Assembly: GCA_964655245.1 (NCBI GenBank)
Contig: CAZZLQ010000076.1
Location: 1-6,685 of the forward strand
Direction: 5' to 3'
DNA: 6,685 nucleotides
DNA from: JBEIHI01 sp964655245
GTDB taxonomy: Bacteria > Bdellovibrionota > UBA2394
Below the pieces are notes generated by a model. It worked only from the letters and a program-made list of their open reading frames with translations. It had not been told where the DNA came from and ran no database searches. The position numbers were made by a program, and so were the translations under genes. Positions 1 to 6,685 of this stretch are shown in pieces. Position 1 is the first letter of the stretch. The number at the start of each line of letters is the position of its first letter.

Positions 1-104
1 GAGAACATGCGGAAAAATACACCTCTTCGGCGCACATCTTTCAAGAAAAAAAACCTGATCTTGTAATCGATGAGCTCATACGCCCAAGAATCGATCTCAA
101 CTGA
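1..104 (+). CDS. C-terminal end of an unidentified protein (5' end outside window)
   Basis: The third forward frame (first full codon at base 3) is open from the window edge to a TGA at 102-104, giving 33 codons. The tail is mixed and soluble-looking, with a plausible strand-then-helix segment reading KKPDLVIDELIRPRID near the end. The other two forward frames hit stops at about 57 and 66, so this is the best coding frame. The 'KPDLVI' pattern followed by a charged stretch recalls the last strand of some SGNH-type O-acyltransferases (AlgJ/AlgX/DHHW-like), but 33 residues are far too few to assign a family and I leave it unnamed. It has the same orientation as the reductase that follows 89 bases later. 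It could also be a chance open frame. Confidence 0.45.
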   Translation, partial: EHAEKYTSSAHIFQEKKPDLVIDELIRPRIDLN

Positions 105-147
105 AATGGTTGATCTAACCAAAGACGTAGATGCGCTTGCTTGACAA

Positions 148-175
148 TTGGCATAAATCAAATCGCTGCTATTCT
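148..175 (+). promoter_or_regulatory. possible sigma70-type promoter ahead of the reductase
   Basis: TTGGCA at 148-153 (5 of 6 matches to the -35 consensus) and TATTCT at 170-175 (4 of 6 to the -10 consensus) are separated by 16 bases. Transcription would begin near 182, only about a dozen bases before the preferred ATG at 194. A perfect TTGACA also lies at 141-146, but no -10 box sits at the right distance from it. If this promoter is real, the in-frame ATG at 131 lies upstream of the transcript, which supports the start at 194. This is visual matching to consensus only. Confidence 0.3.
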
Positions 176-193
176 AGAAGTCTCGGATTTCAC

Positions 194-1012
194 ATGGATA
201 AAAGCTTTTACAATAAGGTTGCACTCATTACTGGCGCCAGTTCAGGCATTGGCGAAGCACTCGCTCGCGAGCTTGCGCGCCGCAAAGCTCGATTATGCCT
301 CATCGCCAGACGTGCCGAGCGCCTTGAAGCTCTCAAGGCTGAACTCGGAACCCTGACGGAGGTCATCACTATCACTTGCGACGTCACTGACGAAGCTGCG
401 ATGCGTCAAAACATTGAAAAGACTCTCAATCACTTCGGTCGCCTGGATCTTGTGATTGCCAACGCCGGTCGCGGTGTCTCAGGCAGCTTGAGCCAACTTA
501 CTCCCGAGTCTTTTCGCGGGCAGTTTGAAACCAATGTTTTCGGAGTCTTAAACACCATCTACCCCGCAATGACAGCGCTTCAGGAGTCCAGGGGCCAGCT
601 GGTCATTTTGGGCAGCATCATGTCTTATCTCGCTTTCGGGGGGTCAGCCCCCTACTCGATGAGCAAGTACGCCGTTCGAGCTCTGGCCGAGGCTCTTTAT
701 CATGAATGGAAGCCCTTAGGAGTTTCGGTCACCTTGATCTGTCCTGGATTTGTGGAAAGCGAGATTCGCCAAGTCGACAATCGTGGGAAGTTTCACCCCG
801 AGCTTAAGGATCCGGTTTCGCCCTGGCTCAAAATGCCCAAGGCCGTCGCAGCTCGGAAGATCCTCAAAGCAGCCGCATCTCGAAAGCGCGAACTCGTTCT
901 GACAGGACACGGACAACTGGGCGTAGCGCTTAAGTCCTGGCTTCCAGGGCTTTTCCACTGGCTCGTTGATACATTCAATATTCGAAGCGGCAATCAAAAG
1001 GCCCGGCTATAA
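194..1012 (+). CDS. SDR-family NAD(P)-dependent oxidoreductase
   Basis: This is a complete 272-residue classical short-chain dehydrogenase/reductase, expected to be a cytoplasmic enzyme that interconverts a carbonyl and an alcohol with NAD(P)H. The substrate cannot be read from the sequence. The Rossmann fold starts at the N-terminus with TGASSGIG (residues 13-20). The arginine pair at 39-40 after strand 2 suggests a preference for NADP(H). Asp63-Val64 fits the adenine-binding position, and the NAG motif is at 90-92. The catalytic tetrad is intact: Asn114, Ser141, Tyr154 and Lys158 (YSMSK). PG of the cofactor loop is at 184-185. The C-terminus has a hydrophobic, Trp-rich stretch (about 249-261) that could contact membrane or a lipid substrate, which is inference. 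An in-frame ATG at 131 would add 21 residues, but these precede the fold, are unlike the family and overlap the promoter-like boxes, so I chose 194. The ribosome-binding site is weak (AGAAG at 176-180). The gene converges with the hydrolase gene. Confidence 0.9.
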   Translation: MDKSFYNKVALITGASSGIGEALARELARRKARLCLIARRAERLEALKAELGTLTEVITITCDVTDEAAMRQNIEKTLNHFGRLDLVIANAGRGVSGSLSQLTPESFRGQFETNVFGVLNTIYPAMTALQESRGQLVILGSIMSYLAFGGSAPYSMSKYAVRALAEALYHEWKPLGVSVTLICPGFVESEIRQVDNRGKFHPELKDPVSPWLKMPKAVAARKILKAAASRKRELVLTGHGQLGVALKSWLPGLFHWLVDTFNIRSGNQKARL

Positions 1013-1018
1013 CCTGGA

Positions 1019-1034
1019 CGAGCCGTTTCGCTCG
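1019..1034. terminator. small hairpin between convergent genes, possible weak terminator
   Basis: CGAGC (1019-1023) and GCTCG (1030-1034) form a 5-bp GC-rich stem with a 6-base loop, in the 29-base gap between the stops of the reductase and the hydrolase. The location suits a shared terminator for convergent transcripts. Neither strand has a T-run after the stem, so intrinsic termination would be weak and the structure may be chance. Confidence 0.2.
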
Positions 1035-1041
1035 CACAAGA

Positions 1042-3309
1042 TCAGTAAAAGCTCGCCTTGCCCACAGCGGGTCGCTCCTTCCAAAGTACCTGCCATCGAG
1101 ACCAAGCCTCTTGAATGAAGCTGATATAGGCCTCCCAGTCGCTGTAGGGACGTTCTAAAATCTCGGCAAGGGAGTACGTCTCAACCGAAAAGACCCCATC
1201 GGAATATCGATCGATCAAGCTTCGCTGTAGAAATTCATAGCGCTCTTGATACTGACTCATCTCATCCTCAACAGCATCGATCTCATCCTGAAGCTTTTCC
1301 ATCTTCCAAACCAAACTACCGGCAGAAGCCCGCTCTCCTTGATGTGTTTTGGCCTCACCCCAAAGCTCAACTGCCATCGCTCGCATCTCAAGTCCAAAAC
1401 CACCCGACAAGGCATCCTCTTGAAGACGCTGCTGAATCTTAGCCTTCGATTGCTGATAGTTCCGCTGAATCTCCTCAAACTCATTCATGAGCTTTTGAAG
1501 TCCCTCAGGAGGACGCTCGTTGGTCTCTCCTCGCTCTCGACGAATCCAATAATCACCAAGCAACTGATTGATCTCGTCATACTTTCCTTTGAGCGAAACA
1601 AAAAGCTGCTCCTCAAGCTTCCCAAGCTGATTCAAAGGAGAGTTAGTGATCTGATGCGAAGCAGCCTCTAAACTTTTCTCAAGTGCCTTTTGACGTCGTC
1701 TCAGATTCTCAAGCTCCACTCTCAAGACGGAGTCGCGGCGCTTTCGAAGCTTTAACTCTTGTTGTTTTACTTCATTGAGTTCCGCATGCCACTGGCGACC
1801 CAAATCACCGTCAAGCCCCTCTGGCAAATAGAAACCCTTTCGAAGTTCCGTTAGGCGCTTTCGCTCCGGAGATCGATCCTCCGGCGGAAAAGCGGCGATG
1901 CGCTCGTTCAAAGCCTTAATCTTTTCGGGATTAGCCACTCGGCGCGAGACAGATACGGCCTTAGCGAACTCACGGAAACTCAAGACATTGGCATAGGCCT
2001 GAACGACCTTTTTAATGAGATCTTCCGGATCACCTTTTGTGCCCTTCGAAAACTCTATCCCATAGTATTTTTGCAAGAACTCGCGAATGAGCGCAAAAGT
2101 CTCAATGTCTTGAGTGCCAGGTCGATAGTGATCAAAGATCATGTGCCCGATATCAACATCCATCTTCAAATCAAAATCATAGCGACGACCAAAGACAGCG
2201 ACTTCAGTCTTAGGCAAGGGCTTTAGATATTTTTCGATCACTTCTTCATTGCCCAGATACAACCAGTCTTTGGAACCCCAAACATAAAGAGCTGGAAGCA
2301 GTCGCTGCTTGTCTTCTTCTTTGACGATCCAGGAATTGGAGGCATTCAAAACTCCCTCAAAAAAACTCGCCGTGATGGAGGTCTTGCCTGACTTCAAAAG
2401 ATCTTCGAGCAACTTCTTGTCTTCAGGTGTTGGCGACTTATCCGAATGAATCTCCGCATCATGAGCTTCCGACCATTTGATTCGCTCTTCCATGGAAAGC
2501 CCTGGAGTTGGATCCACCACTGTCGAAAGAGAAATCACTCCGGATACAAGCGTATCCCCCGGATAGAGACGACGATACACATCCGCCAGCTCTCCTCCCA
2601 TTGAGTGGCCCGCCAAAATGATGGGGACACCCGCAGGCGCGAGATGTCTTCGAATCAAGGCGCGCAGCCACTCGTAGTACTCACGCGCGTCTCGAAAATG
2701 AACGCGCGGTCCTTCGGCATGCCAGGGCTGATCGAACGAAATCACATCCACTCCAAGGGGTGCGAAATGATTCATGAGATTAATGACAACATGATGACCC
2801 GTGGTTCGAGTCCCTCCACCGTGACCAAACAAAATCACGGCCTTGGCATCTTTTCTGACGAGGCTCTTTTCTTCGCGCTTACTGTTGTCGACCAAGCTCT
2901 GGCGCAAGATGCCCATATTGGTCCCTATTCCTTGTGCGGAAGCACGAATGGAAAGAAACTCTCCGCTGCCATGATCTTTGACGAGCCCGGGTTCATTGGC
3001 GGAAATCAAACTGTGATCGATGAGTCGAACACCATCAGGGAGCAGTTCCTGAATCATTCGAGGCGCGCGAACTCCCTCCCAGGTCTTGCTTGCTTCAATC
3101 TCACGCTGAAAATCATTGAATGACGGCAAGATGAGCTGCTTTGTTTGCTGAAGAACCGAAAGATTTCTGTCGACGATACTCGTCAACGCCGAAAGAGTCG
3201 TAAGCCGCTGACGGCACTCCTCCGAGGCCTGCAGTCGCACCACTACAGAGACAAAAAATAAAAATGAAATGACAAAAGTACTACGAAAACCCCTCACCCT
3301 AAATCCCAT
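1042..3309 (-). CDS. exported alpha/beta hydrolase with long C-terminal coiled-coil-like region
   Basis: The product has 755 residues counted from the ATG at 3309 and is probably periplasmic or cell-surface. Residues 1-9 are basic and about 10-24 are hydrophobic (FVISFLFFVSVVV). LQA then precedes SEE, a good signal peptidase I site near residue 28; there is no lipobox. The hydrolase core spans roughly 155-413. It has an HGGG oxyanion-type motif at 163-166, the nucleophile elbow GHSMGG with Ser236, a candidate acid Asp348 in GSKDW, and a candidate His389 in IGHMIF, which makes an intact triad in the usual order. The remaining ~340 residues are highly charged and mostly helical, with coiled-coil-like stretches around 460-550, 560-630 and 665-700, ending in a Trp-rich tail. 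Typical single-domain hydrolases are about 250-350 residues, so more than half of this protein is extra. The substrate is unknown: esterase, lipase, thioesterase and peptidase all remain possible. An upstream in-frame TTG at 3345, 3 bases after the proC stop, would add 12 residues (767 total). Neither start has a well-placed ribosome site. I prefer ATG because it gives a more standard signal peptide. Last gene of the clpB-proC cluster. Confidence 0.8.
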   Translation of the reverse strand: MGFRVRGFRSTFVISFLFFVSVVVRLQASEECRQRLTTLSALTSIVDRNLSVLQQTKQLILPSFNDFQREIEASKTWEGVRAPRMIQELLPDGVRLIDHSLISANEPGLVKDHGSGEFLSIRASAQGIGTNMGILRQSLVDNSKREEKSLVRKDAKAVILFGHGGGTRTTGHHVVINLMNHFAPLGVDVISFDQPWHAEGPRVHFRDAREYYEWLRALIRRHLAPAGVPIILAGHSMGGELADVYRRLYPGDTLVSGVISLSTVVDPTPGLSMEERIKWSEAHDAEIHSDKSPTPEDKKLLEDLLKSGKTSITASFFEGVLNASNSWIVKEEDKQRLLPALYVWGSKDWLYLGNEEVIEKYLKPLPKTEVAVFGRRYDFDLKMDVDIGHMIFDHYRPGTQDIETFALIREFLQKYYGIEFSKGTKGDPEDLIKKVVQAYANVLSFREFAKAVSVSRRVANPEKIKALNERIAAFPPEDRSPERKRLTELRKGFYLPEGLDGDLGRQWHAELNEVKQQELKLRKRRDSVLRVELENLRRRQKALEKSLEAASHQITNSPLNQLGKLEEQLFVSLKGKYDEINQLLGDYWIRRERGETNERPPEGLQKLMNEFEEIQRNYQQSKAKIQQRLQEDALSGGFGLEMRAMAVELWGEAKTHQGERASAGSLVWKMEKLQDEIDAVEDEMSQYQERYEFLQRSLIDRYSDGVFSVETYSLAEILERPYSDWEAYISFIQEAWSRWQVLWKERPAVGKASFY

Positions 3310-3348
3310 ACCGTGACGGTAAGAAACCTTAACGCGCCGAGTCAACGA

Positions 3349-4155
3349 TTATCGAGATCTGAGACGAGAAGCCTTGCGAGCTGAGGCCACGATACATTTC
3401 ATCAGAGTCGCTCTTAAATTGCCCTTTTCGAGCTCCAAAAGCCCATCAATGGTGCATCCGCCAGGCGTTGTCACCTGATCCTTCAATCGAGCAGGATGTT
3501 GATTCTGAACGCGAACCATCTCCGCAGATCCGACCATGGTCTGTAGCACCAGAGCCATCGCGTGATCACGAGGAAGTCCTACTTTCACACCCGCATCGGA
3601 AAGGGCTTCAATCATCACAAAGACAAAAGCAGGCCCACAGGCCGAAAGTGCCGTCACTGCATCGAGGTGAGCCTCATCAAGAGTGAGTACAGCGCCCATG
3701 CTTTCAAAAATCTTCCGCCCCACCTCGAGATCCTGCTTCTGAGCCTCTCCCATATACGCGAGAACCGTCATGCCCTGTCCAATGAACGACGGGAGATTGG
3801 GCATTGCGCGAAGCAAACGACATCGATTACCCGTCCAGGATTTGAGCTGCTTCAACGTAATGGAAGCGCAAACAGAAATCAGAAGTTGAGATTTGCGCAG
3901 CTTCGGCCTGAGCTCCTTCAAAACTTTCTCTGCTTGATGCGGCTTCACGCAGAGCAAAATAATCTCAGAATCAGAAACCAATCGGCGATTATCTGTGACG
4001 ACGGAGACACCCATCGACTTGGAAAGCCTCGAGGCACGAGCTGGATTTCTTACAGAACCCTGAACGACAAACGAACGCCCAGACTTTCTCAGCAATCCAC
4101 GAATGATTGCCTCACCCAAGCGCCCCACTCCGACAACGCCAATCTTCGTTTTCAC
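3349..4155 (-). CDS. proC: pyrroline-5-carboxylate reductase
   Basis: The product has 268 residues, the normal length for ProC. It catalyses the final step of proline synthesis, reducing 1-pyrroline-5-carboxylate with NAD(P)H in the cytoplasm. The N-terminal Rossmann domain begins at once with GVGRLG (9-14); Leu replaces the more common Met. It continues with the CVKP motif (69-72) and the RAMPN motif (116-120) that closes the dinucleotide domain. The C-terminal helical dimerisation and catalytic domain has SACGPAF (171-177), where the family usually has SGSGPA(Y/F), and TTPGG followed by CTIDGL (229-238), the proline-site signature with the key Thr. The GC-for-SG style change at 172-173 is a mild departure and does not suggest loss of function. 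The start is GTG: an in-frame TAA lies only four codons upstream, and later starts would cut the Rossmann motif. The gene begins 19 bases after the clpB stop and is followed at once by the hydrolase gene, consistent with an operon. Confidence 0.96.
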   Translation of the reverse strand: MKTKIGVVGVGRLGEAIIRGLLRKSGRSFVVQGSVRNPARASRLSKSMGVSVVTDNRRLVSDSEIILLCVKPHQAEKVLKELRPKLRKSQLLISVCASITLKQLKSWTGNRCRLLRAMPNLPSFIGQGMTVLAYMGEAQKQDLEVGRKIFESMGAVLTLDEAHLDAVTALSACGPAFVFVMIEALSDAGVKVGLPRDHAMALVLQTMVGSAEMVRVQNQHPARLKDQVTTPGGCTIDGLLELEKGNLRATLMKCIVASARKASRLRSR

Positions 4156-4161
4156 CCCTTC
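4156..4161 (-). promoter_or_regulatory. Shine-Dalgarno of proC, unusually close to its GTG start
   Basis: Read on the - strand, GAAGGG ends directly against the proC GTG. The usual gap between the SD core and the start codon is about 5-9 bases. No other start is usable in this frame. Translation may therefore rely partly on ribosomes finishing clpB 19 bases upstream (inference). Confidence 0.4.
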
Positions 4162-4174
4162 AGGTTAACGAGAT

Positions 4175-6685
4175 TTAGCTTCGCAACGAAGCTTTTTTCG
4201 AGCTTTCGGCTTTTCCTTTGAGAAACTCAAAATGCAGAGCCTTGTTTTTGACGGTGACCTTGATTTCAGTTCCATCTTCCACATCACCCGCAATCAAGGC
4301 TCGACCAATCTTAGTATCGAGCTCACGCTGCAGATAACGTTTGAGAGGACGCGCTCCATAAACCGGGTCATAACCCGCCTCAGCCACAAAGGTCTTAGCC
4401 TCAGGCGACAGAACTAAGGTAATGTGTCGCTCAGACAACCGACCAGCAATCGTCTTGACCAAGTGATCAACGATGCTTTCGATTTCTTTCAAAGTCAGAG
4501 GCTTAAACAAGACAATATCATCCACTCGATTGAGAAACTCAGGTCTAAAGTGAGATCTCAGCTCTTTCATCACTGCATCGCGAGCCGCTTCTTTGATCTC
4601 ACCCTTATCATTCACACCTTCCAATAAATGAGGCGAGCCGATATTGGACGTCATAATGATAATGGTGTTTTTGAAATCAACAGTACGCCCTTGCGAGTCT
4701 GTCACACGACCATCATCCAAAATCTGAAGCATGATATTAAAGACATCCGGATGCGCTTTCTCAATTTCGTCAAAGAGGACAACGCAATACGGCTTGCGAC
4801 GAACCGCCTCGGTCAGCTGCCCACCCTCTTCATAACCCACATAGCCGGGAGGAGCTCCGACGAGTCGAGACACGGAGTGCTTCTCCATATACTCACTCAT
4901 ATCGATTCGAATCATATTATCTTCTGAGTCAAACAAGGTGTCGGCGAGAGTCCGAGCAAGCTCGGTTTTTCCCACACCCGTCGGGCCTAAGAAAATAAAC
5001 GATCCAATCGGCCGTCGGGGATCCTTCATCCCTGATCGAGCGCGAATGATCGCATCGGACACCAATTGAACCGCTTCATCTTGGCCCACGACTCGCTCAT
5101 GAAGAATCTGATCAAGCTTCAGCAGCTTCTCTCGCTCTCCTTCTACAAGCTTTGTCACCGGAATTCCGGTCCACTTGGAAACAATCTCTGAAATCTCTCC
5201 CTCGGTAACTTCCTCTCGAAGCAAGCGATTGGCTTGCTCGCCAGACTGAAGTTTGACCTCGGCATCTTTGAGCTTCTTTTCAAGGTCAGGCAGACGCCCG
5301 TGCTTGAGTTCAGCCGCTTTATTGAGATCATAATCTCGCTCAGCCTTTTCAATCTGGAACTTCACCTGTTCAATCTGCTCACGGATACCTTGAAGAGATG
5401 AAATACCCCTCTTCTCAGACTCCCACTGAGCTCTCATCACAGACGATTTTGACTGAAGCTCAGCCAGCTCTTTCTTGAGAGCCTCGAGCCGCTCCTTCGA
5501 GGCCTTGTCTTTCTCTTTCTTCAAGGCAGCTTCTTCAATCTCAAGCTGCATGATCCGGCGGCTGACCTCATCCAACTCCGAAGGCATCGAATCAATTTCT
5601 GTTCTAATCATCGCACAAGCTTCATCCACCAAATCAATCGCCTTATCGGGCAAGAATCGATCGGAAATATAGCGATGCGAAAGAGTGGCAGCAGCAACGA
5701 GAGCATTATCTTGAATCTTCACACCGTGATGAACTTCAAATCTCTCTCGAAGCCCTCGAAGAATCGAGATCGCATCTTCAACGGTCGGCTCAGGAACCAA
5801 GACCATCTGAAATCTTCGCTCAAGCGCAGGATCTTTCTCGATGTATTTTTTGTACTCATCAAGAGTCGTGGCACCAATACAATGCAATTCACCTCGCGCA
5901 AGCATCGGCTTCAGCATATTGCCAGCATCCATGGCACCTTCGGCCTTCCCAGCGCCCACAATCGTATGAAGCTCATCAATGAACATGATGATGCGGCCAT
6001 CTGACTGCTTCACTTCTTGAAGAACAGCCTTGAGCCTCTCTTCGAATTCACCGCGAAACTTTGCACCGGCAACAAGCGCTCCCATATCCAATGAAAAAAT
6101 CTGCTTATCTTTGAGACCTTCAGGAACATCTCCGCGAACAATTCGCTGAGCCAGCCCTTCAACAATGGCCGTCTTCCCTACTCCCGGCTCACCAATCAGC
6201 ACCGGATTATTCTTGGTCTTTCGAGAAAGAATGCGAATCACGCGGCGGATCTCTGCATCCCGACCAATCACAGGGTCAAGCTTTCCGGTCTGAGCATCTC
6301 GAACTAAGTCTCGACCATACTTGCTCAGAGCCTCATAGGTTGTTTCAGGATTCGCACTTTGAACGCGTTGATTGCCTCTAACCTCCGTCAGAGATTTCAA
6401 AAAGCGTTCACGCGTCACATTGTACTGCTTAAGCAACTTTCCAAGCACTGAAGTGGCCGATTCAATCTCAAGCAATGCGAGCACAGGATGCTCGACTGAG
6501 ACATAGTCATCTTTGAGACGTCGAGCCTCATCTTCGGCGCGAACCAAAATCGTACTCAATCTGTGTGTGATAAAAATTTTGTCTTTGGAAATACCACTTG
6601 TGAGCTTGGGCTTCTTGGCGATTTCTTTGTCGAGCTGATCAACGAAAGACTTTGTCGAAACTCCCATTCGGTCGAAGAGTCTCCC
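4175..6685 (-). CDS. clpB: ATP-dependent protein disaggregase ClpB (5' end beyond window)
   Basis: This is a Hsp100 AAA+ hexameric chaperone that, with DnaK/DnaJ/GrpE, threads and dissolves aggregated proteins in the cytoplasm. Residues are counted from the in-frame ATG at 6667. The second half of the Clp N-domain (about 1-97) is followed by D1 with Walker A GEPGVGKT (159-166), pore loop KFRG (203-206), Walker B FIDE (229-232) and arginine fingers R284-R285. The full-length middle domain coiled coil covers about 365-485 and separates ClpB from ClpA; it also exceeds the shorter ClpC insert. D2 has Walker A GPTGVGKT (561-568), pore loop GYVG (608-611), Walker B LFDE (631-634), arginine finger R714 and sensor-2 GAR (771-773). 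No IGF/IGL-type ClpP-docking loop is seen, as expected for a disaggregase. The Met at 6667 is probably internal: the frame stays open upstream to the edge (codons for G-R-L-F-D-R), and by recall of E. coli ClpB about the first 58 residues of the N-domain are missing. The promoter, usually heat-shock controlled, is therefore out of view. A short Lys/Ser-rich tail ends the protein. Confidence 0.97.
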   Translation of the reverse strand, partial: GRLFDRMGVSTKSFVDQLDKEIAKKPKLTSGISKDKIFITHRLSTILVRAEDEARRLKDDYVSVEHPVLALLEIESATSVLGKLLKQYNVTRERFLKSLTEVRGNQRVQSANPETTYEALSKYGRDLVRDAQTGKLDPVIGRDAEIRRVIRILSRKTKNNPVLIGEPGVGKTAIVEGLAQRIVRGDVPEGLKDKQIFSLDMGALVAGAKFRGEFEERLKAVLQEVKQSDGRIIMFIDELHTIVGAGKAEGAMDAGNMLKPMLARGELHCIGATTLDEYKKYIEKDPALERRFQMVLVPEPTVEDAISILRGLRERFEVHHGVKIQDNALVAAATLSHRYISDRFLPDKAIDLVDEACAMIRTEIDSMPSELDEVSRRIMQLEIEEAALKKEKDKASKERLEALKKELAELQSKSSVMRAQWESEKRGISSLQGIREQIEQVKFQIEKAERDYDLNKAAELKHGRLPDLEKKLKDAEVKLQSGEQANRLLREEVTEGEISEIVSKWTGIPVTKLVEGEREKLLKLDQILHERVVGQDEAVQLVSDAIIRARSGMKDPRRPIGSFIFLGPTGVGKTELARTLADTLFDSEDNMIRIDMSEYMEKHSVSRLVGAPPGYVGYEEGGQLTEAVRRKPYCVVLFDEIEKAHPDVFNIMLQILDDGRVTDSQGRTVDFKNTIIIMTSNIGSPHLLEGVNDKGEIKEAARDAVMKELRSHFRPEFLNRVDDIVLFKPLTLKEIESIVDHLVKTIAGRLSERHITLVLSPEAKTFVAEAGYDPVYGARPLKRYLQRELDTKIGRALIAGDVEDGTEIKVTVKNKALHFEFLKGKAESSKKASLRS
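4177..4198 (+). terminator. hairpin plus T-run in + direction, overlapping the clpB stop
   Basis: AGCTTCG (4177-4183), loop CAA (4184-4186) and CGAAGCT (4187-4193) form a perfect 7-bp stem, followed on the + strand by five further T residues (4194-4198). This is the form of a Rho-independent terminator for rightward transcripts, yet no + strand gene ends here. It would stop antisense RNA entering clpB. On the clpB mRNA the same hairpin is preceded by an A-run and followed by AAAUCUCG, so it should not terminate the operon. There it covers the clpB stop codon region and could instead affect coupling to proC or RNA stability. It may also be a by-product of the codons for the Lys/Ser/Arg-rich clpB tail. 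Confidence 0.35.

Noticed and set aside
70..79. 10-base palindrome ATGAGCTCAT
   Set aside because: Lies inside the likely coding tail of the left-edge gene, is a single copy and has no paired site; expected by chance.
107..121. TGGTT / AACCA inverted repeat with a 5-base loop after the left-edge gene's stop
   Set aside because: Only 5 bp, mostly A/T, and followed by AAGAC rather than a T-run; not convincing as a terminator.
141..146. Perfect TTGACA as the -35 box of the reductase promoter
   Set aside because: The nearest -10-like hexamer (170-175) is 23 bases away, too far; TTGGCA at 148-153 has a workable 16-base spacer instead.
131..193. N-terminal extension of the reductase from the ATG at 131
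   Set aside because: The added 21 residues do not fit the SDR fold, there is no ribosome site at 131, and the stretch overlaps promoter-like boxes.
2605..3123. 172-codon + strand open frame opposite the hydrolase gene
   Set aside because: Its antisense partner carries a recognisable catalytic fold and signal peptide. The translation has no recognisable motif and no ribosome site, so it is a shadow frame.
3562..4221. 219-codon + strand open frame opposite proC and the clpB end
   Set aside because: It is fully antisense to the well-conserved proC; low-complexity Arg/His/Ser-rich translation without domain features; a shadow frame.
6665..6667. ATG at 6667 as the true clpB start, giving an N-terminally shortened ClpB
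   Set aside because: The frame is open to the window edge and the six upstream codons continue a ClpB-like N-domain, so the apparent shortening comes from the window boundary. A shorter isoform from an internal start (known for ClpB, but near residue 149 in E. coli) is not indicated at this Met.
1..6685. Search for a new defence, mobile or RNA-based system
   Set aside because: No direct repeats, array, transposase, integrase, nuclease or toxin-like small gene was seen; all space is taken by recognisable genes and short gaps.

Overview
The window looks ordinary and chromosomal, from a Gram-negative bacterium with moderate GC (about half by eye). A cleavable signal peptide on one protein and the general style of the proteins would fit a deltaproteobacterial or Bdellovibrionota-like lineage. 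That placement is a weak inference from style, since there is no rRNA or other lineage marker here. Coding density is high, with no gap over about 100 bases and no mobile element, CRISPR array, tRNA or rRNA visible.

Layout. On the left, on the + strand, are the last 33 codons of an unidentified gene (to 104), a short intergenic stretch with a possible promoter, and a complete classical short-chain dehydrogenase/reductase (194-1012). It converges on a leftward gene cluster with a 29-base gap that holds a small hairpin. The rest of the window is on the - strand and reads right to left: clpB (its 5' end lies beyond the right edge), proC, and a large exported alpha/beta hydrolase with a long C-terminal coiled-coil-like region. 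The clpB-proC gap is 19 bases. The proC-hydrolase gap is 3 or 39 bases depending on the hydrolase start. These three genes therefore look like one transcription unit.

How the genes fit together. ClpB is the cytoplasmic protein disaggregase. ProC makes the last step of proline synthesis, and proline is also a compatible solute. The hydrolase should act outside the cytoplasm. A stress theme is possible, but the sequence does not show it, and co-transcription of unrelated genes explains the arrangement equally well. The reductase is a separate unit.

Points that deserve a second look are the unusual architecture of the exported hydrolase, a terminator-like hairpin plus T-run that overlaps the clpB stop codon but is oriented for + strand transcripts, and the start-site ambiguities of proC and the hydrolase. 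I found no convincing evidence of a previously undescribed multi-gene system.
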